Assembly (NCBI RefSeq): GCF_019550915.1
Contig: NZ_JAHWCI010000008.1
Location: 1 to 64,000, forward strand
Origin: Mumia sp. zg.B17
GTDB lineage: Bacteria > Actinomycetota > Actinomycetes > Propionibacteriales > Nocardioidaceae
Direction: 5' to 3'
Length of the DNA: 64,000 nucleotides
Of the stretch, positions 45,709 through 53,808 are shown piece after piece (positions within the stretch are counted from its first letter, which is position 1; each line of letters starts with the position of its first letter). The notes beneath the pieces were generated by a model. The model had not been told where the DNA came from and made no database searches. It was given only the letters and a program-made list of their open reading frames with translations. Both the position numbers and the translations under genes were made by a program.

Positions 45709-46536
45709 TCAGCGGTGCACGAGGTCGAACACCGCGCGTCGGCGCACGCCGGTGCGGCGGGCGACGTCGGCGATGGCGTCCTTGCGCGACATGCCCGCAC
45801 GCTCGCCGGCCGCGACCATCTCGAGCAAGGTCGCCTCGTCGTACTCACGCGCCGGCGCGCCGTCGACCACGATCGTGATCTCGCCACGGACCCGCTCGTC
45901 GTCCCCGGCAGGGCGCGCCCAGGACGCCAACTCCTCGAGGGTGCCGCGCCGGACCTCCTCGTAGGTCTTGGTCAGCTCGCGGCACACCGCGCCGCGTCGC
46001 TCGGGGCCGAACGCCGCCACCATCGCGTCGAGCGTGTCGGCCGTACGGTGCGGCGACTCGAAGAAGACCATCGTGCGCGGCTCGTCGGCGAGTGCCGCGA
46101 GTCCGCGGTCACGCTCGCCGGTCTTGCGCGGCAGGAATCCCTCGAAGGTGAAGCGGTCCACGGGCAGCCCGGACACGGCGAGCGCGGCGAGCGCCGCCGA
46201 AGGGCCTGGGGCGACCGTGACCTCGAGCCCGGCCTCGACCGCGGCGGCGACGAGGCGGTAGCCGGGATCCGACACGCTCGGCATCCCGGCGTCGGTGACG
46301 AGCAGGACCGTACGGCCGGCCTCGAGGTCGGCAACGAGCTCCGGTGTGCGCCGGGACTCGTTGCCCTCGAAGTACGACACGATGCGCCCGCCGATGCGTA
46401 CGTCGAGGTCTGAGGCGAGTCGGTGCAGCCGACGGGTGTCCTCGGCCGCCACGACATCGGCACCCGCCAGCAGGTCGCGCAGTCGCTGCGAGGCGTCGGC
46501 AGGGTTCCCGATGGGTGTCGCGGCGAGGACCAGCAC
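45709..46536 (-). CDS. rsmI: 16S rRNA (cytidine1402-2'-O)-methyltransferase
   Basis: A tetrapyrrole-methylase-fold enzyme of 275 residues that methylates the 2'-O of C1402 in the 16S rRNA P site. LVLAATPIGNPADASQRL and VAAEDTRRL form the N-terminal signature. LLVTDAGMPSVSDPGYRLV is the SAM-binding segment. VFFESPHRTADTLDAM is the family motif. The C-terminal HTH-like end (SRKDAIADVARRTGVRRRAV) is typical. A leaderless GTG start is supported by TAGGCT six bases upstream. It is divergent from pmt, as in M. tuberculosis. Confidence 0.94.
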   Translation of the reverse strand: MLVLAATPIGNPADASQRLRDLLAGADVVAAEDTRRLHRLASDLDVRIGGRIVSYFEGNESRRTPELVADLEAGRTVLLVTDAGMPSVSDPGYRLVAAAVEAGLEVTVAPGPSAALAALAVSGLPVDRFTFEGFLPRKTGERDRGLAALADEPRTMVFFESPHRTADTLDAMVAAFGPERRGAVCRELTKTYEEVRRGTLEELASWARPAGDDERVRGEITIVVDGAPAREYDEATLLEMVAAGERAGMSRKDAIADVARRTGVRRRAVFDLVHR

Positions 46537-46542
46537 GGGCCT

Positions 46543-46548
46543 AGCCTA
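46543..46548 (-). promoter_or_regulatory. -10 hexamer, leaderless promoter of rsmI
   Basis: TAGGCT on the - strand ends six bases before GTG 46536. Confidence 0.45.
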
Positions 46549-46591
46549 CGGTCGCCGTCCGCGACCGGCTTCGCCGCCACGTGGCGGCCGC

Positions 46592-46597
46592 TAGGGT
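46592..46597 (+). promoter_or_regulatory. -10 hexamer, leaderless promoter of pmt
   Basis: TAGGGT ends six bases before GTG 46604. With the rsmI box, it makes a 67-base divergent promoter region with both transcripts predicted leaderless. Confidence 0.45.
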
Positions 46598-46603
46598 TGC
46601 CGA

Positions 46604-48277
46604 GTGTCCGTGACCGTCGACGAGCGCAACGGGAGCAGCGAGAGGTTCGCGCCGCTGGGCCGCACGCCCGAGGGTGCGCCGCTCCCGCCGCTGCGCGACC
46701 GGTTCCGCTCGCGGATCGCCGACTCCCCCCGGCTGCTCGGCTGGCTGGGTCCGATCGCCGTCACGCTGCTGGCGTTCGCCGCGCGTGTCTGGCGCCTGGA
46801 GTATCCACCGCGCCTCCTCTTCGACGAGACCTACTACGCCAAGGACGCCTGGTCGCTGCTGCGGTTCGGCTACGCGCAGGACTGGGTCGAGGACGCCAAC
46901 GCGAAGGTCGAGGCCGGGCAGACGACCGGTCTGTGGACCGGAGAGCCGACACAGGTCGTCCACCCCGAGGTCGGCAAGTGGATGATCGCGATCGGCGAGC
47001 AGCTGTTCGGGATGAACGCGTTCGGCTGGCGCATCTCGGCGGCCGTCGTCGGTGCGTTGACCGTGCTGGTCCTCGCCCGGATGGTCCGCCGCCTCAGCGG
47101 CTCCACGGCGCTCGGCTGCCTCGCGGGCCTGCTCCTCGCCGTCGACGGCGTGCACCTGGTGATGTCCCGGCTCGCGCTCCTCGACGTGTTCCTCGCGTTC
47201 TGGCTGGTGTGCGCGGTCGCGTGCGTCGTCGCCGACCGAGAGTGGGGTCGCACCCGGATCGCCCGGCGCTACGCCACCACCGAGACCGTTTCGGGCTTCG
47301 GTCCGGTCCGGATGCTCCTGCTGCGCCCGTGGCGCCTCGCCGCCGGGGTGTGCTTCGGGCTGGCCGTCGGCACCAAGTGGAGCGCCCTGTACGTCCTCGC
47401 CGCCGTCGGCGTCTTCGTCTGGGTGCTCGACGTGATCGACCGTCGGGCGATCGGCGTACGCGGTGCGTGGTGGCGCTCGATGATCGTCGACGGACTTCCC
47501 GCGTTCGTGTCGCTGGTGATCGTGGCCCTCGTCGTGTACGTCGTGACCTGGACGGGGTTCCTGGTGAACCACGAGGTCTTCGAGGGCCGGTTCGGGCTCG
47601 GCTACGGGGACGCGCAACCGTGGGGGTCAGCCATCGACAAGACCGACAGAGGGCTGATCGGAGAGCTGCTGCGACCGCTGGAGTCGCTGTGGCACTACCA
47701 CCAGATGGTCTACTCGTTCCACACCGGCGACTACCTCGCCGGCAAGTCTCACCCGTACCAGTCGGACCCGTGGGGGTGGCTGGTCCTCAACCGTCCGGTC
47801 GGCGTCGACGCCCAGACCGACCTCGCCGCCTCGACGCCGGGGTGCGCGGCGAGCGGGACCGAGACGTGCATCCGTCAGGTGCTCATCCTCGGCAACCCCG
47901 CCGTCTGGTGGGGCGGGCTCGCCGCGCTCGTCGCGTCCGTCTGGTACTGGCTGCGCGACCGCGACTGGCGGTTCGGTCTCCTCGTGCTGGTGGTCGTGTC
48001 GGCCTGGCTGCCGTGGTTCGCCTACGACGACCGGCCGATCTTCCTCTTCTACGCGACCGCCTTCGTCCCGTTCACGTGCGCCGCGATCGCGCTCGTCGCC
48101 GGTCGGCTGCTCCGAGGGTCCCGCGGAAGCCGTCTGCGGTGGTGGGCGCCCGCGGCCCTCGGCACCTACGTGGCCGTGGCCCTGGCACTCGCCGCGTTCT
48201 TCTTCCCGATCTGGACCGACATCCTGATCACCCACGAGGAGTGGCTCCAGCGGATGTGGTTCTCCCGCTGGGTCTGA
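46604..48277 (+). CDS. pmt: GT39 protein O-mannosyltransferase
   Basis: An integral membrane mannosyltransferase of 557 residues with about eleven helices. PPRLLFDETYYAKDAWSLLR holds the catalytic DE pair (about residues 73-74). GLWTGEPTQVVHPEVGKWMI and the conserved second loop follow. FLFYATAFVPFTCAAIALVA lies in the C-terminal PMT_4TMC region. It transfers mannose from polyprenyl-phosphate-mannose to Ser/Thr of exported proteins on the outer face. The polyprenol-P-mannose synthase at 15891-16688 could supply the donor. Start GTG. Confidence 0.92.
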   Translation: MSVTVDERNGSSERFAPLGRTPEGAPLPPLRDRFRSRIADSPRLLGWLGPIAVTLLAFAARVWRLEYPPRLLFDETYYAKDAWSLLRFGYAQDWVEDANAKVEAGQTTGLWTGEPTQVVHPEVGKWMIAIGEQLFGMNAFGWRISAAVVGALTVLVLARMVRRLSGSTALGCLAGLLLAVDGVHLVMSRLALLDVFLAFWLVCAVACVVADREWGRTRIARRYATTETVSGFGPVRMLLLRPWRLAAGVCFGLAVGTKWSALYVLAAVGVFVWVLDVIDRRAIGVRGAWWRSMIVDGLPAFVSLVIVALVVYVVTWTGFLVNHEVFEGRFGLGYGDAQPWGSAIDKTDRGLIGELLRPLESLWHYHQMVYSFHTGDYLAGKSHPYQSDPWGWLVLNRPVGVDAQTDLAASTPGCAASGTETCIRQVLILGNPAVWWGGLAALVASVWYWLRDRDWRFGLLVLVVVSAWLPWFAYDDRPIFLFYATAFVPFTCAAIALVAGRLLRGSRGSRLRWWAPAALGTYVAVALALAAFFFPIWTDILITHEEWLQRMWFSRWV

Positions 48278-48281
48278 TCCC

Positions 48282-49538
48282 CTAGCGCCGACCGAGTCGG
48301 TCGTGGCTCTCCTGCAGGAACGCGCGACTCCTGGGATCGGTGGTCAGCGAGATCGCCTTCGCGTACGCCGCCCTCGCCTCGTCCGCGCACTGCTTCCCCA
48401 GCTCGGCCAGCAGGTGGGCACGCAGCGCCCACGCCGGTTGGAACCGGCGAGCGGCGTCGGAGCCCGACGCCGCCGTGACCCCGTCGAGGACAGCGAGCCC
48501 GGCTCGTGCCCCCTCCACACGCGCGGTGGCCGCGGCGAGTGCGACCTGCGCTCCCAGGGTCGGCGCGGTCGCGACGAGGGCCCGGTGCAGCCGCAACAGC
48601 GCGGCGTGGTCCGTACGGCCGGTGCGAGCGCGGTCGCAGTGCGCCGACTGGATCGCTGCCTCCAGCTGGAACCGGCCAGGTCTGCCCCGGTCGGCTGCCG
48701 CGTGCAGGAGGCGCTCTCCGTGCGCGATGAGCTCGTCGTCCCATCGAGCGGGGTCCTGGACGTCGAGCGGCACGTACGCGCCGACCTCGTCCGTGCGTGC
48801 TCCTGCGCGTGCCAGCGAGAGGGAGACCAGCGCCGCGAGGCCGAGCGCCTCGGGCTCGTCGGGCAGCAGCGCGGCGAGGAGCACCGCGAGGTAGTGGGCC
48901 TCCCCGGCTGTCGAGGTCCGAAGCGTGGTGCTCGGAACCGCGGACCAGTCGATCGCGTACGCGCCGTACACCGCCTCGAGCACCGCAGGAAGCCGCTGCG
49001 GCATGACGTCACGGTCGGGGACGACGAAGGGGATCCGGGCTTCACGGATCCGGCGCTTCGCACGCACGAGCCGCTGCGCCATCGCGGTGGTCGGCACGAC
49101 GTACGCCTCCGCGATCCGCTGGGCGTCCAGCCCGAGGACGGTCTGGAGCATCAATGGCGTGCGGACCGACGCATCGATCGCCGGGTGGGCGCACACGAAG
49201 AGGAGCGCGAGCCGCTCGTCGGGGATGCGGCCGGCGGCCGACTGGTCTGCGTCCACGACCGCGATCGCCTCGTCAGGCATCGGCGAGGACGTCCGATGTG
49301 CCGCCGAGCGATAGAGGTCGCGGAGGCGGTTGCGCCCTGCGGTGAGCAGCCATGCGTCCGGGTTGTCCGGCACGCCACGTTCGGGCCAGGTCACGAGCGC
49401 CCTCTCGAACGCGTCGGCCAGAGCGTCCTCCGCGGTGGCGATGTCTCCGTCGGCGGCCGCGAGGAGCGCGAGCAGGCGGCCGTACGAGGCACGGGCCGCC
49501 CGCTCCGCCTCCCCGTACGCCCTCAGGGCTGGTACCAC
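48282..49538 (-). CDS. ECF sigma factor with C-terminal TPR-like extension (ECF42 type)
   Basis: A 418-residue sigma-70-like protein. Region 2 includes DALADAFERALVTWPERGVP and DAWLLTAGRNRLRDLYR; region 4 includes LDAQRIAEAYVVPTTAMAQR. A DUF6596 segment (SLARAGARTDEVGAYVPLDV) and Ala-rich TPR-like helices follow. This is the ECF42 architecture, in which no classical anti-sigma factor is encoded and the C-terminal domain is needed for activity. The GTG start overlaps the YCII gene by 16 bases. The partner YCII/DGPF gene directly upstream is the usual ECF42 companion. Confidence 0.85.
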   Translation of the reverse strand: MVPALRAYGEAERAARASYGRLLALLAAADGDIATAEDALADAFERALVTWPERGVPDNPDAWLLTAGRNRLRDLYRSAAHRTSSPMPDEAIAVVDADQSAAGRIPDERLALLFVCAHPAIDASVRTPLMLQTVLGLDAQRIAEAYVVPTTAMAQRLVRAKRRIREARIPFVVPDRDVMPQRLPAVLEAVYGAYAIDWSAVPSTTLRTSTAGEAHYLAVLLAALLPDEPEALGLAALVSLSLARAGARTDEVGAYVPLDVQDPARWDDELIAHGERLLHAAADRGRPGRFQLEAAIQSAHCDRARTGRTDHAALLRLHRALVATAPTLGAQVALAAATARVEGARAGLAVLDGVTAASGSDAARRFQPAWALRAHLLAELGKQCADEARAAYAKAISLTTDPRSRAFLQESHDRLGRR

Positions 49539-49900
49539 TGCCGCTCACGGCTCCATGTGAGCGCCGTCGGCCGGACCTCGACGGTCCCGTAGGTCGCCCC
49601 GGGGCACTTCTGCGCCCAGGCGAGCGCAGCGTCGAGGTCGGGCACGTCGATGACGACGATCCCGCCGACGTACTCCTTCGTGTCGGCGAACGGCCCGTCC
49701 TGGATCTTCGGCTCACCATCGACCGCGGTCACGGTCGTCGCCACCTCCGGCATGCCGAGGATCTGGGTCGTGACGAAGGCGCCCGCCTCGTCGAGGTCCT
49801 TCACGTACGTCTCGAACGCGGCCTTGACAGGCGCCATGTCGTCCTCGCTGATGCCCGCGTCACGCGGGTCGGCGTTGTGGATGAAGAGCGTGTACAACAT
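49523..49900 (-). CDS. YCII/DGPF-domain protein
   Basis: A 125-residue protein starting MLYTLFIHNADPRDAG. The characteristic IQDGPFADTKEYVGGIVVID carries the DGPF motif (about 72-75), and the ending LTWSRERQWYQP is typical. DGPF/YCII proteins are small dimers encoded next to ECF42 sigma factors, and are candidate target genes or cofactors. ATG 49900 is chosen because GGAAGGA lies six to seven bases upstream. The biochemical activity of the family is not established. Confidence 0.85.
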   Translation of the reverse strand: MLYTLFIHNADPRDAGISEDDMAPVKAAFETYVKDLDEAGAFVTTQILGMPEVATTVTAVDGEPKIQDGPFADTKEYVGGIVVIDVPDLDAALAWAQKCPGATYGTVEVRPTALTWSRERQWYQP

Positions 49901-49987
49901 CGGAGGTCCTTCCGTCGGTGTCGATCCTGACACCGTGATGACGGACGAGCCACCGGTCGATCGACACCTGGTGCAGGTTGCCGGAGC

Positions 49988-50815
49988 TCAGAGCTCCTCG
50001 TGCGTGTCCGGATCCCCGCCGCTGCGCGTCTGCGGACGGTCGCCGATCGCCACCATCTCCTCCTCGCTCAGTGAGAACCCGAAGACGTCGAGGTTGTCCC
50101 GCTGCCGTCGCGGGTCGCTCGACTTCGGGATCGGCACCACGCCACGCTGGACGTGCCAGCGCAGCGTGACCTGGGCCGGGGTGACCCCGTGCCGCTCCGC
50201 GATCTCGACGATCGTCGCCTCGGTGAGAAGGTCGGTCTTGCGGGCGAGCGGCTGCCACGCCTCGGTGACGATCCCGTGGTCGGCGTCGTACGCCCGCAGC
50301 TCGTCCTGCACGAAGTAGGGGTGGAGCTCGATCTGGTTCACGACGGGAGCGACGCCGGTCTCGGCGACGAGGCGGTCGATCTGGTCGGGCGTGAAGTTGG
50401 AGACGCCGAGGCTGTTGACGAGCCCGTCGTCGCGCAGCCGGATCATCGCCCGCCACGAGTCGACGTACCGGTCGAGCCGCGGGAGAGGCCAGTGGATGAG
50501 ATAGAGATCGACGTAGTCGAGCCCGAGCCGTTCGCGCGACTCGCCGAACGCGCGCAGCGTCGGCTCGTATCCTTGGTCTTCTCCGCGCAGCTTGGTGGTG
50601 ACGACCACCTCGTCACGAGGCACCTCGCTCATCGCGACGCCCTGCCCCACTCCCGCCTCGTTGCCGTACGAGGCGGCGGTGTCGACCAGGCGGTAGCCGA
50701 TGTCGAGGGCGCTGCGGACGGCGTCGGCGGCTTCGGCGTCGTCCATCGGATAGGTTCCGAGGCCGATCGTCGGCAGCTCGAGCCCGTCGGCCATGGTCGT
50801 CGTGGGTGCCTTCAT
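49988..50815 (-). CDS. aldo/keto reductase
   Basis: A 275-residue NADPH-dependent TIM-barrel reductase. LVDTAASYGNEAGVG supplies the catalytic Asp and Tyr (near 46-51). VVVTTKLRGED carries the Lys (near 77). YLIHWPLPRLD holds the His (near 110). IPKSSDPRRQRDNLDVFGF is the C-terminal NADPH-phosphate motif. It probably reduces 2,5-diketogluconate-like or other small aldehydes/ketones; the substrate is not predictable. ATG 50815 has only a weak ribosome site, and an internal ATG at residue 8 is an alternative. Confidence 0.88.
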   Translation of the reverse strand: MKAPTTTMADGLELPTIGLGTYPMDDAEAADAVRSALDIGYRLVDTAASYGNEAGVGQGVAMSEVPRDEVVVTTKLRGEDQGYEPTLRAFGESRERLGLDYVDLYLIHWPLPRLDRYVDSWRAMIRLRDDGLVNSLGVSNFTPDQIDRLVAETGVAPVVNQIELHPYFVQDELRAYDADHGIVTEAWQPLARKTDLLTEATIVEIAERHGVTPAQVTLRWHVQRGVVPIPKSSDPRRQRDNLDVFGFSLSEEEMVAIGDRPQTRSGGDPDTHEEL

Positions 50816-50979
50816 GACCCGAGCCTGGCACCGCCGCGGCACGGACGCAGAGCGGAAGCGATGCTGCCCGCCCGCGGCCCTCGCCGCCAACCAGAACACC
50901 CTGGTCGTCGACGGCCGAACCATGAGACGGTCGGGCTCCTCGCGACATGGACCAGGTGAGGCCCTGCGAACGGAGCAGC

Positions 50980-51549
50980 ATGACGACCGACCTGCCGACG
51001 GAGCACGCCGCCGATGACCGGATGCTGCTCGCTCGGACGCGACGCGGTGACCGCGACGCGTTCGGTGACCTGTACGCACGCCACGTCAGGCCGGTGTACT
51101 GGCAGGCGTACCGGCTGATCGGCACCGCGCAGGACGCCGAGGAGATCACGCAGGACGTGTTCATCACGGCGTGGCGCCGGCGGTCCGACATCAACCTCGT
51201 CGACACGTCGGTGCTCCCCTGGTTGCTCGCCACTGCGAAGAACGTGGCGCTCAACCTCCGCCGGAAGCGTGGCCGCCAGTGGGAGCAGCTCGACGACGCC
51301 CTGCCCAGCACCGACCGTGAGCCCTCGGACGAGGCGGTGTCCGCGGTGCTCATGGCCCGCGTGCGCGAGAGCGTCGCCGGCCTGTCGCCGTTGGACCAAC
51401 AGCTCTTCGAGAGGTGCGTCGTCGGTGACCTCACCTACGCGCAGGCCGCCGACGCGCTTGGCGTGAGCCATGCAGCCGTACGCAACCGCGTGGCGCGGAT
51501 CCGGAGTCGTGTCCGCGCCGCCACCGAGGACCTGAGGGGGCCCGCATGA
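50980..51549 (+). CDS. ECF-type sigma-70 factor
   Basis: A 189-residue sigma factor. Region 2 shows LYARHVRPVYWQAYRLIG, DAEEITQDVFITAWRR and LPWLLATAKNVALNLRRK. Region 4 shows GLSPLDQQLFERCVVGDLTY and AADALGVSHAAVRNRVARIR. ATG 50980 has GGAG four bases upstream and is preferred to ATG 50947. The stop overlaps the next gene's ATG, which encodes a membrane DUF4349 protein, its candidate anti-sigma partner. Confidence 0.88.
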   Translation: MTTDLPTEHAADDRMLLARTRRGDRDAFGDLYARHVRPVYWQAYRLIGTAQDAEEITQDVFITAWRRRSDINLVDTSVLPWLLATAKNVALNLRRKRGRQWEQLDDALPSTDREPSDEAVSAVLMARVRESVAGLSPLDQQLFERCVVGDLTYAQAADALGVSHAAVRNRVARIRSRVRAATEDLRGPA

Positions 51550-52526
51550 GCATCCGACCCGAGATCCCCGAGCTGACCGACGAGCAGGTCGACCGGATGT
51601 ACCGCCGCGTCACCGGGCGGATCGACCTCGATGCCTCGCTCGTCCGTACGAAGCGCCGCAGGCTCGTGCTCGTGGCCGCCTCCGCGATCCTCGTCGCCGG
51701 GCTCGGCGTCGGAGTGCTCGCCGGAGGCGTGACGGTGCTGCCGCAGCAGGGCTCGGACGACTCGTCCTCGGACACGCTGTCGGCCACGGAGACGAAGGGG
51801 CGCGCGTTGACCGACGGCAGCACCGAGGGCGGAGCAGGGACCGGCGGACCAGGGACGGGCGACCCCGTGCAGGGCGTACGCGAGATCGTGACCACCGCGT
51901 CGGCACACGTTGCCACAGACGACCCGGGAGCGGCCGCCGACGACCTCGCGCGCTGGGCGGAGGAAGAGCGCGGCTGGGTCCAGTCGCGGTCCGAGGAGAC
52001 GGAGGACGGCGGGACGAGAATCGACCTCCGGCTGCGCGTCCCCACAGGCAGTACCGGCGACACGACGCAGCGGTTGCGTGAGCTCGGGAAGATCTCCGGA
52101 CTGACGATCGACGCAGAGGACGTCTCCGCTCAGGGGCGTGATCTCGACGCACGGATCACAGCGCTCGAGATCTCCGTGGCCCGCCTCCAGGACCTGATGA
52201 CGAAGGCGTCCACGACGGCCGACCTCCTCGCGGCCGAACAGACCCTCTCGCAGCGACAGTCCGATCTCGAGGCACTCCAGGCGGAGCGCCGCGGGCTGTC
52301 CGACCAGGTCGCGATGGCCACGTACAGCGTGTCGATCTCCTCGGAGGACGGGTCCGAGGTCCCGAGCAGCTCCGGCTTCGTCGGTGCCCTGATGAGCGGG
52401 TGGGACGCGCTCGTCGTCACCGTCGCCGTCGCCCTCCGAGTCGTCGGGTTCCTGCTCCCCTGGGCGGCGCTCCTGGCGGCGGTGGCGGCGGCGTACCTCG
52501 CGGGACGGCGCCTCCTGCGCCGTTAG
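51546..52526 (+). CDS. DUF4349 membrane protein, putative sigma regulator
   Basis: A 326-residue protein. A cytoplasmic N-terminus (IPELTDEQVDRMYRRVTGRI) is followed by a helix (about 38-60) and a disordered Ser/Thr/Gly linker. The DUF4349 region (about 115-260) includes WAEEERGWVQSRSEETEDGG and DLDARITALEISVARLQDLM, a predicted coiled coil. A final helix is near 280-310. It starts with ATGA overlap to the sigma gene, so translation is coupled. An N-terminal anti-sigma segment inside and a sensor outside is inferred from topology; the domain's real role is unknown. Confidence 0.75.
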   Translation: MSIRPEIPELTDEQVDRMYRRVTGRIDLDASLVRTKRRRLVLVAASAILVAGLGVGVLAGGVTVLPQQGSDDSSSDTLSATETKGRALTDGSTEGGAGTGGPGTGDPVQGVREIVTTASAHVATDDPGAAADDLARWAEEERGWVQSRSEETEDGGTRIDLRLRVPTGSTGDTTQRLRELGKISGLTIDAEDVSAQGRDLDARITALEISVARLQDLMTKASTTADLLAAEQTLSQRQSDLEALQAERRGLSDQVAMATYSVSISSEDGSEVPSSSGFVGALMSGWDALVVTVAVALRVVGFLLPWAALLAAVAAAYLAGRRLLRR

Positions 52527-53086
52527 GCCGGTGCCGACGGTCGCAGGACGAGGGCCGCGGCGAGGTCGACGGCCTCGTCCTTGGTGTACGCCCCGTGGTC
52601 GGCCGCCATGAAGTGCTGCCCGATGGCCGTGGCGAACGCCAGGGTGCTGCGTGCCTCGATCTCGGACTCGTCGGTGATGTAGGTCCTGAACATCGCCCGC
52701 AGGAACTCGATGCGAATGTTGTCGACCCGGCGCAGACGCTCGGCCACGCCGTGATCGTGCCGTGCCCATGCCCGGACGGCGAGGTCGATCGGCAGCAGGG
52801 CGTCGGAGAAGGTCAGCGAACCGGCGAGCTTCATCGTCTCGCGCACGCTGCGTCCCTCCTTCTCGGCGACGGCGATCGCGTCGTCGGTGCTGCGGCGCTC
52901 CCACTCGGCGAGCATCCCGTCCAGGAGCGCGTCCCGGTTGGCGAAGTATCCGTAGAAGCCGCCCTTGGTCACTCCCAGCCTGGCAGCGAGGGTCTCCACA
53001 CGGACCGCACTCGGCCCACCGTCGACGAGCGCCTCGAGTCCGGCGGCGATCCACCGCTCACGGGTGACGCGAGGGGAAGCGGGCAT
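52523..53086 (-). CDS. TetR-family transcriptional regulator
   Basis: A 187-residue regulator. RVTRERWIAAGLEALVDGGP, then VETLAARLGVTKGGFYGYFA, is a canonical TetR HTH (about 5-50). LPIDLAVRAWARHDHGVAER is typical of the AcrR/TetR ligand domain. AGGAG precedes the ATG. It is divergent from the DUF2867 gene. Two similar 12-bp palindromes in the 92-base gap are its probable operators. The ligand is unknown. Confidence 0.9.
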   Translation of the reverse strand: MPASPRVTRERWIAAGLEALVDGGPSAVRVETLAARLGVTKGGFYGYFANRDALLDGMLAEWERRSTDDAIAVAEKEGRSVRETMKLAGSLTFSDALLPIDLAVRAWARHDHGVAERLRRVDNIRIEFLRAMFRTYITDESEIEARSTLAFATAIGQHFMAADHGAYTKDEAVDLAAALVLRPSAPA

Positions 53087-53129
53087 GTGACGACTCCTGG
53101 ATCGAGGACCATTCCGCCGGACGGCGATA

Positions 53130-53158
53130 TACGGTACCGTACATTATTCGGTGCCGTA
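53130..53158. promoter_or_regulatory. tandem TetR operators (TACGGTACCGTA and TTCGGTGCCGTA)
   Basis: TACGGTACCGTA (53130-53141) is a perfect palindrome. TTCGGTGCCGTA (53147-53158) matches it at ten of twelve positions, 17 bases on. They lie between the TetR and DUF2867 start codons, so the regulator could repress both genes through one region. Confidence 0.65.
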
Positions 53159-53178
53159 TAAACGATGCAGGAGGCATC

Positions 53179-53619
53179 ATGCAGCTACCCACCACCAGCT
53201 GGAGCGCGCTGGACGCACCCGACTACGCCGACGTCTTCTCGCACAGGTCCGACGTCGACACGACCGCCGAGCACTGGGCCCGAGTCATGTTCGGGAACAC
53301 CCCGGGCCTGCTCGGGACGCTGCTCTTCCGTGGGCTGCTGGGCCTCCGGATCACCCACCGCCGCTCGCGCGACACCATCGGAGGCTGGCGCGTCGCGGCG
53401 CGCACCGACGAGGCAGTCCGCCTGGAGGCCCGCTCATGGTTCCTCACCGGCGAGCTGGTCGTGCTGGCCGCTGCGGGCTCCGTCACGCTCGTGACCTCCA
53501 TGCGCTACGACCGGCGCCTCGCGGCGATCGTCTGGCCGGCGGTCGCCTTCGTCCACCGCCGCGTGGCGCCGGGGCTGCTGCGCGACGCCGCGACCGCCAT
53601 CGCGCAGAAGAACCGGTGA
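53179..53619 (+). CDS. DUF2867-domain protein
   Basis: A 146-residue protein of the DUF2867 type: LPTTSWSALDAPDYADVFSH at the N-terminus, GWRVAARTDEAVRLEARSWF and SMRYDRRLAAIVWPAVAFVH later. DUF2867 proteins resemble the SRPBCC-like domains fused to NAD-binding sugar or quinone epimerase-like proteins. A strong AGGAGG lies five to seven bases before the ATG. Regulated by the divergent TetR, by context. Biochemical function is unknown. Confidence 0.75.
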   Translation: MQLPTTSWSALDAPDYADVFSHRSDVDTTAEHWARVMFGNTPGLLGTLLFRGLLGLRITHRRSRDTIGGWRVAARTDEAVRLEARSWFLTGELVVLAAAGSVTLVTSMRYDRRLAAIVWPAVAFVHRRVAPGLLRDAATAIAQKNR

Positions 53620-53633
53620 CCGCGGCAGAACGA

Positions 53634-53669
53634 CGAAGGCCGGGTCCGCGACTGCGAACCCGGCCTTCG
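53634..53669. terminator. 12-bp hairpin between the DUF2867 gene and tRNA-Ala
   Basis: CGAAGGCCGGGT pairs with ACCCGGCCTTCG (12 bp) around a 12-base loop. It can end both convergent transcripts. Confidence 0.75.
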
Positions 53670-53671
53670 GC

Positions 53672-53747
53672 TGGTGGAGCTACGGGGATTCGAACCCCGG
53701 ACCTTCTCATTGCGAACGAGACGCGCTACCAACTGCGCCATAGCCCC
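53672..53747 (-). tRNA. tRNA-Ala (anticodon CGC)
   Basis: The acceptor stem GGGGCTA pairs with TAGCTCC. The anticodon arm TCTCG-TTCGCAA-TGAGA gives CGC. The T loop TTCGAAT is standard, and CCA is encoded (53674-53672). D-arm GCGC with G18G19 is present. Confidence 0.93.
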
Positions 53748-53808
53748 AAAGCGAGATCGAGATTACCACGCGATCAGATGGGTCCCGAACCCGGGGCGCG
53801 ACGGCCCG

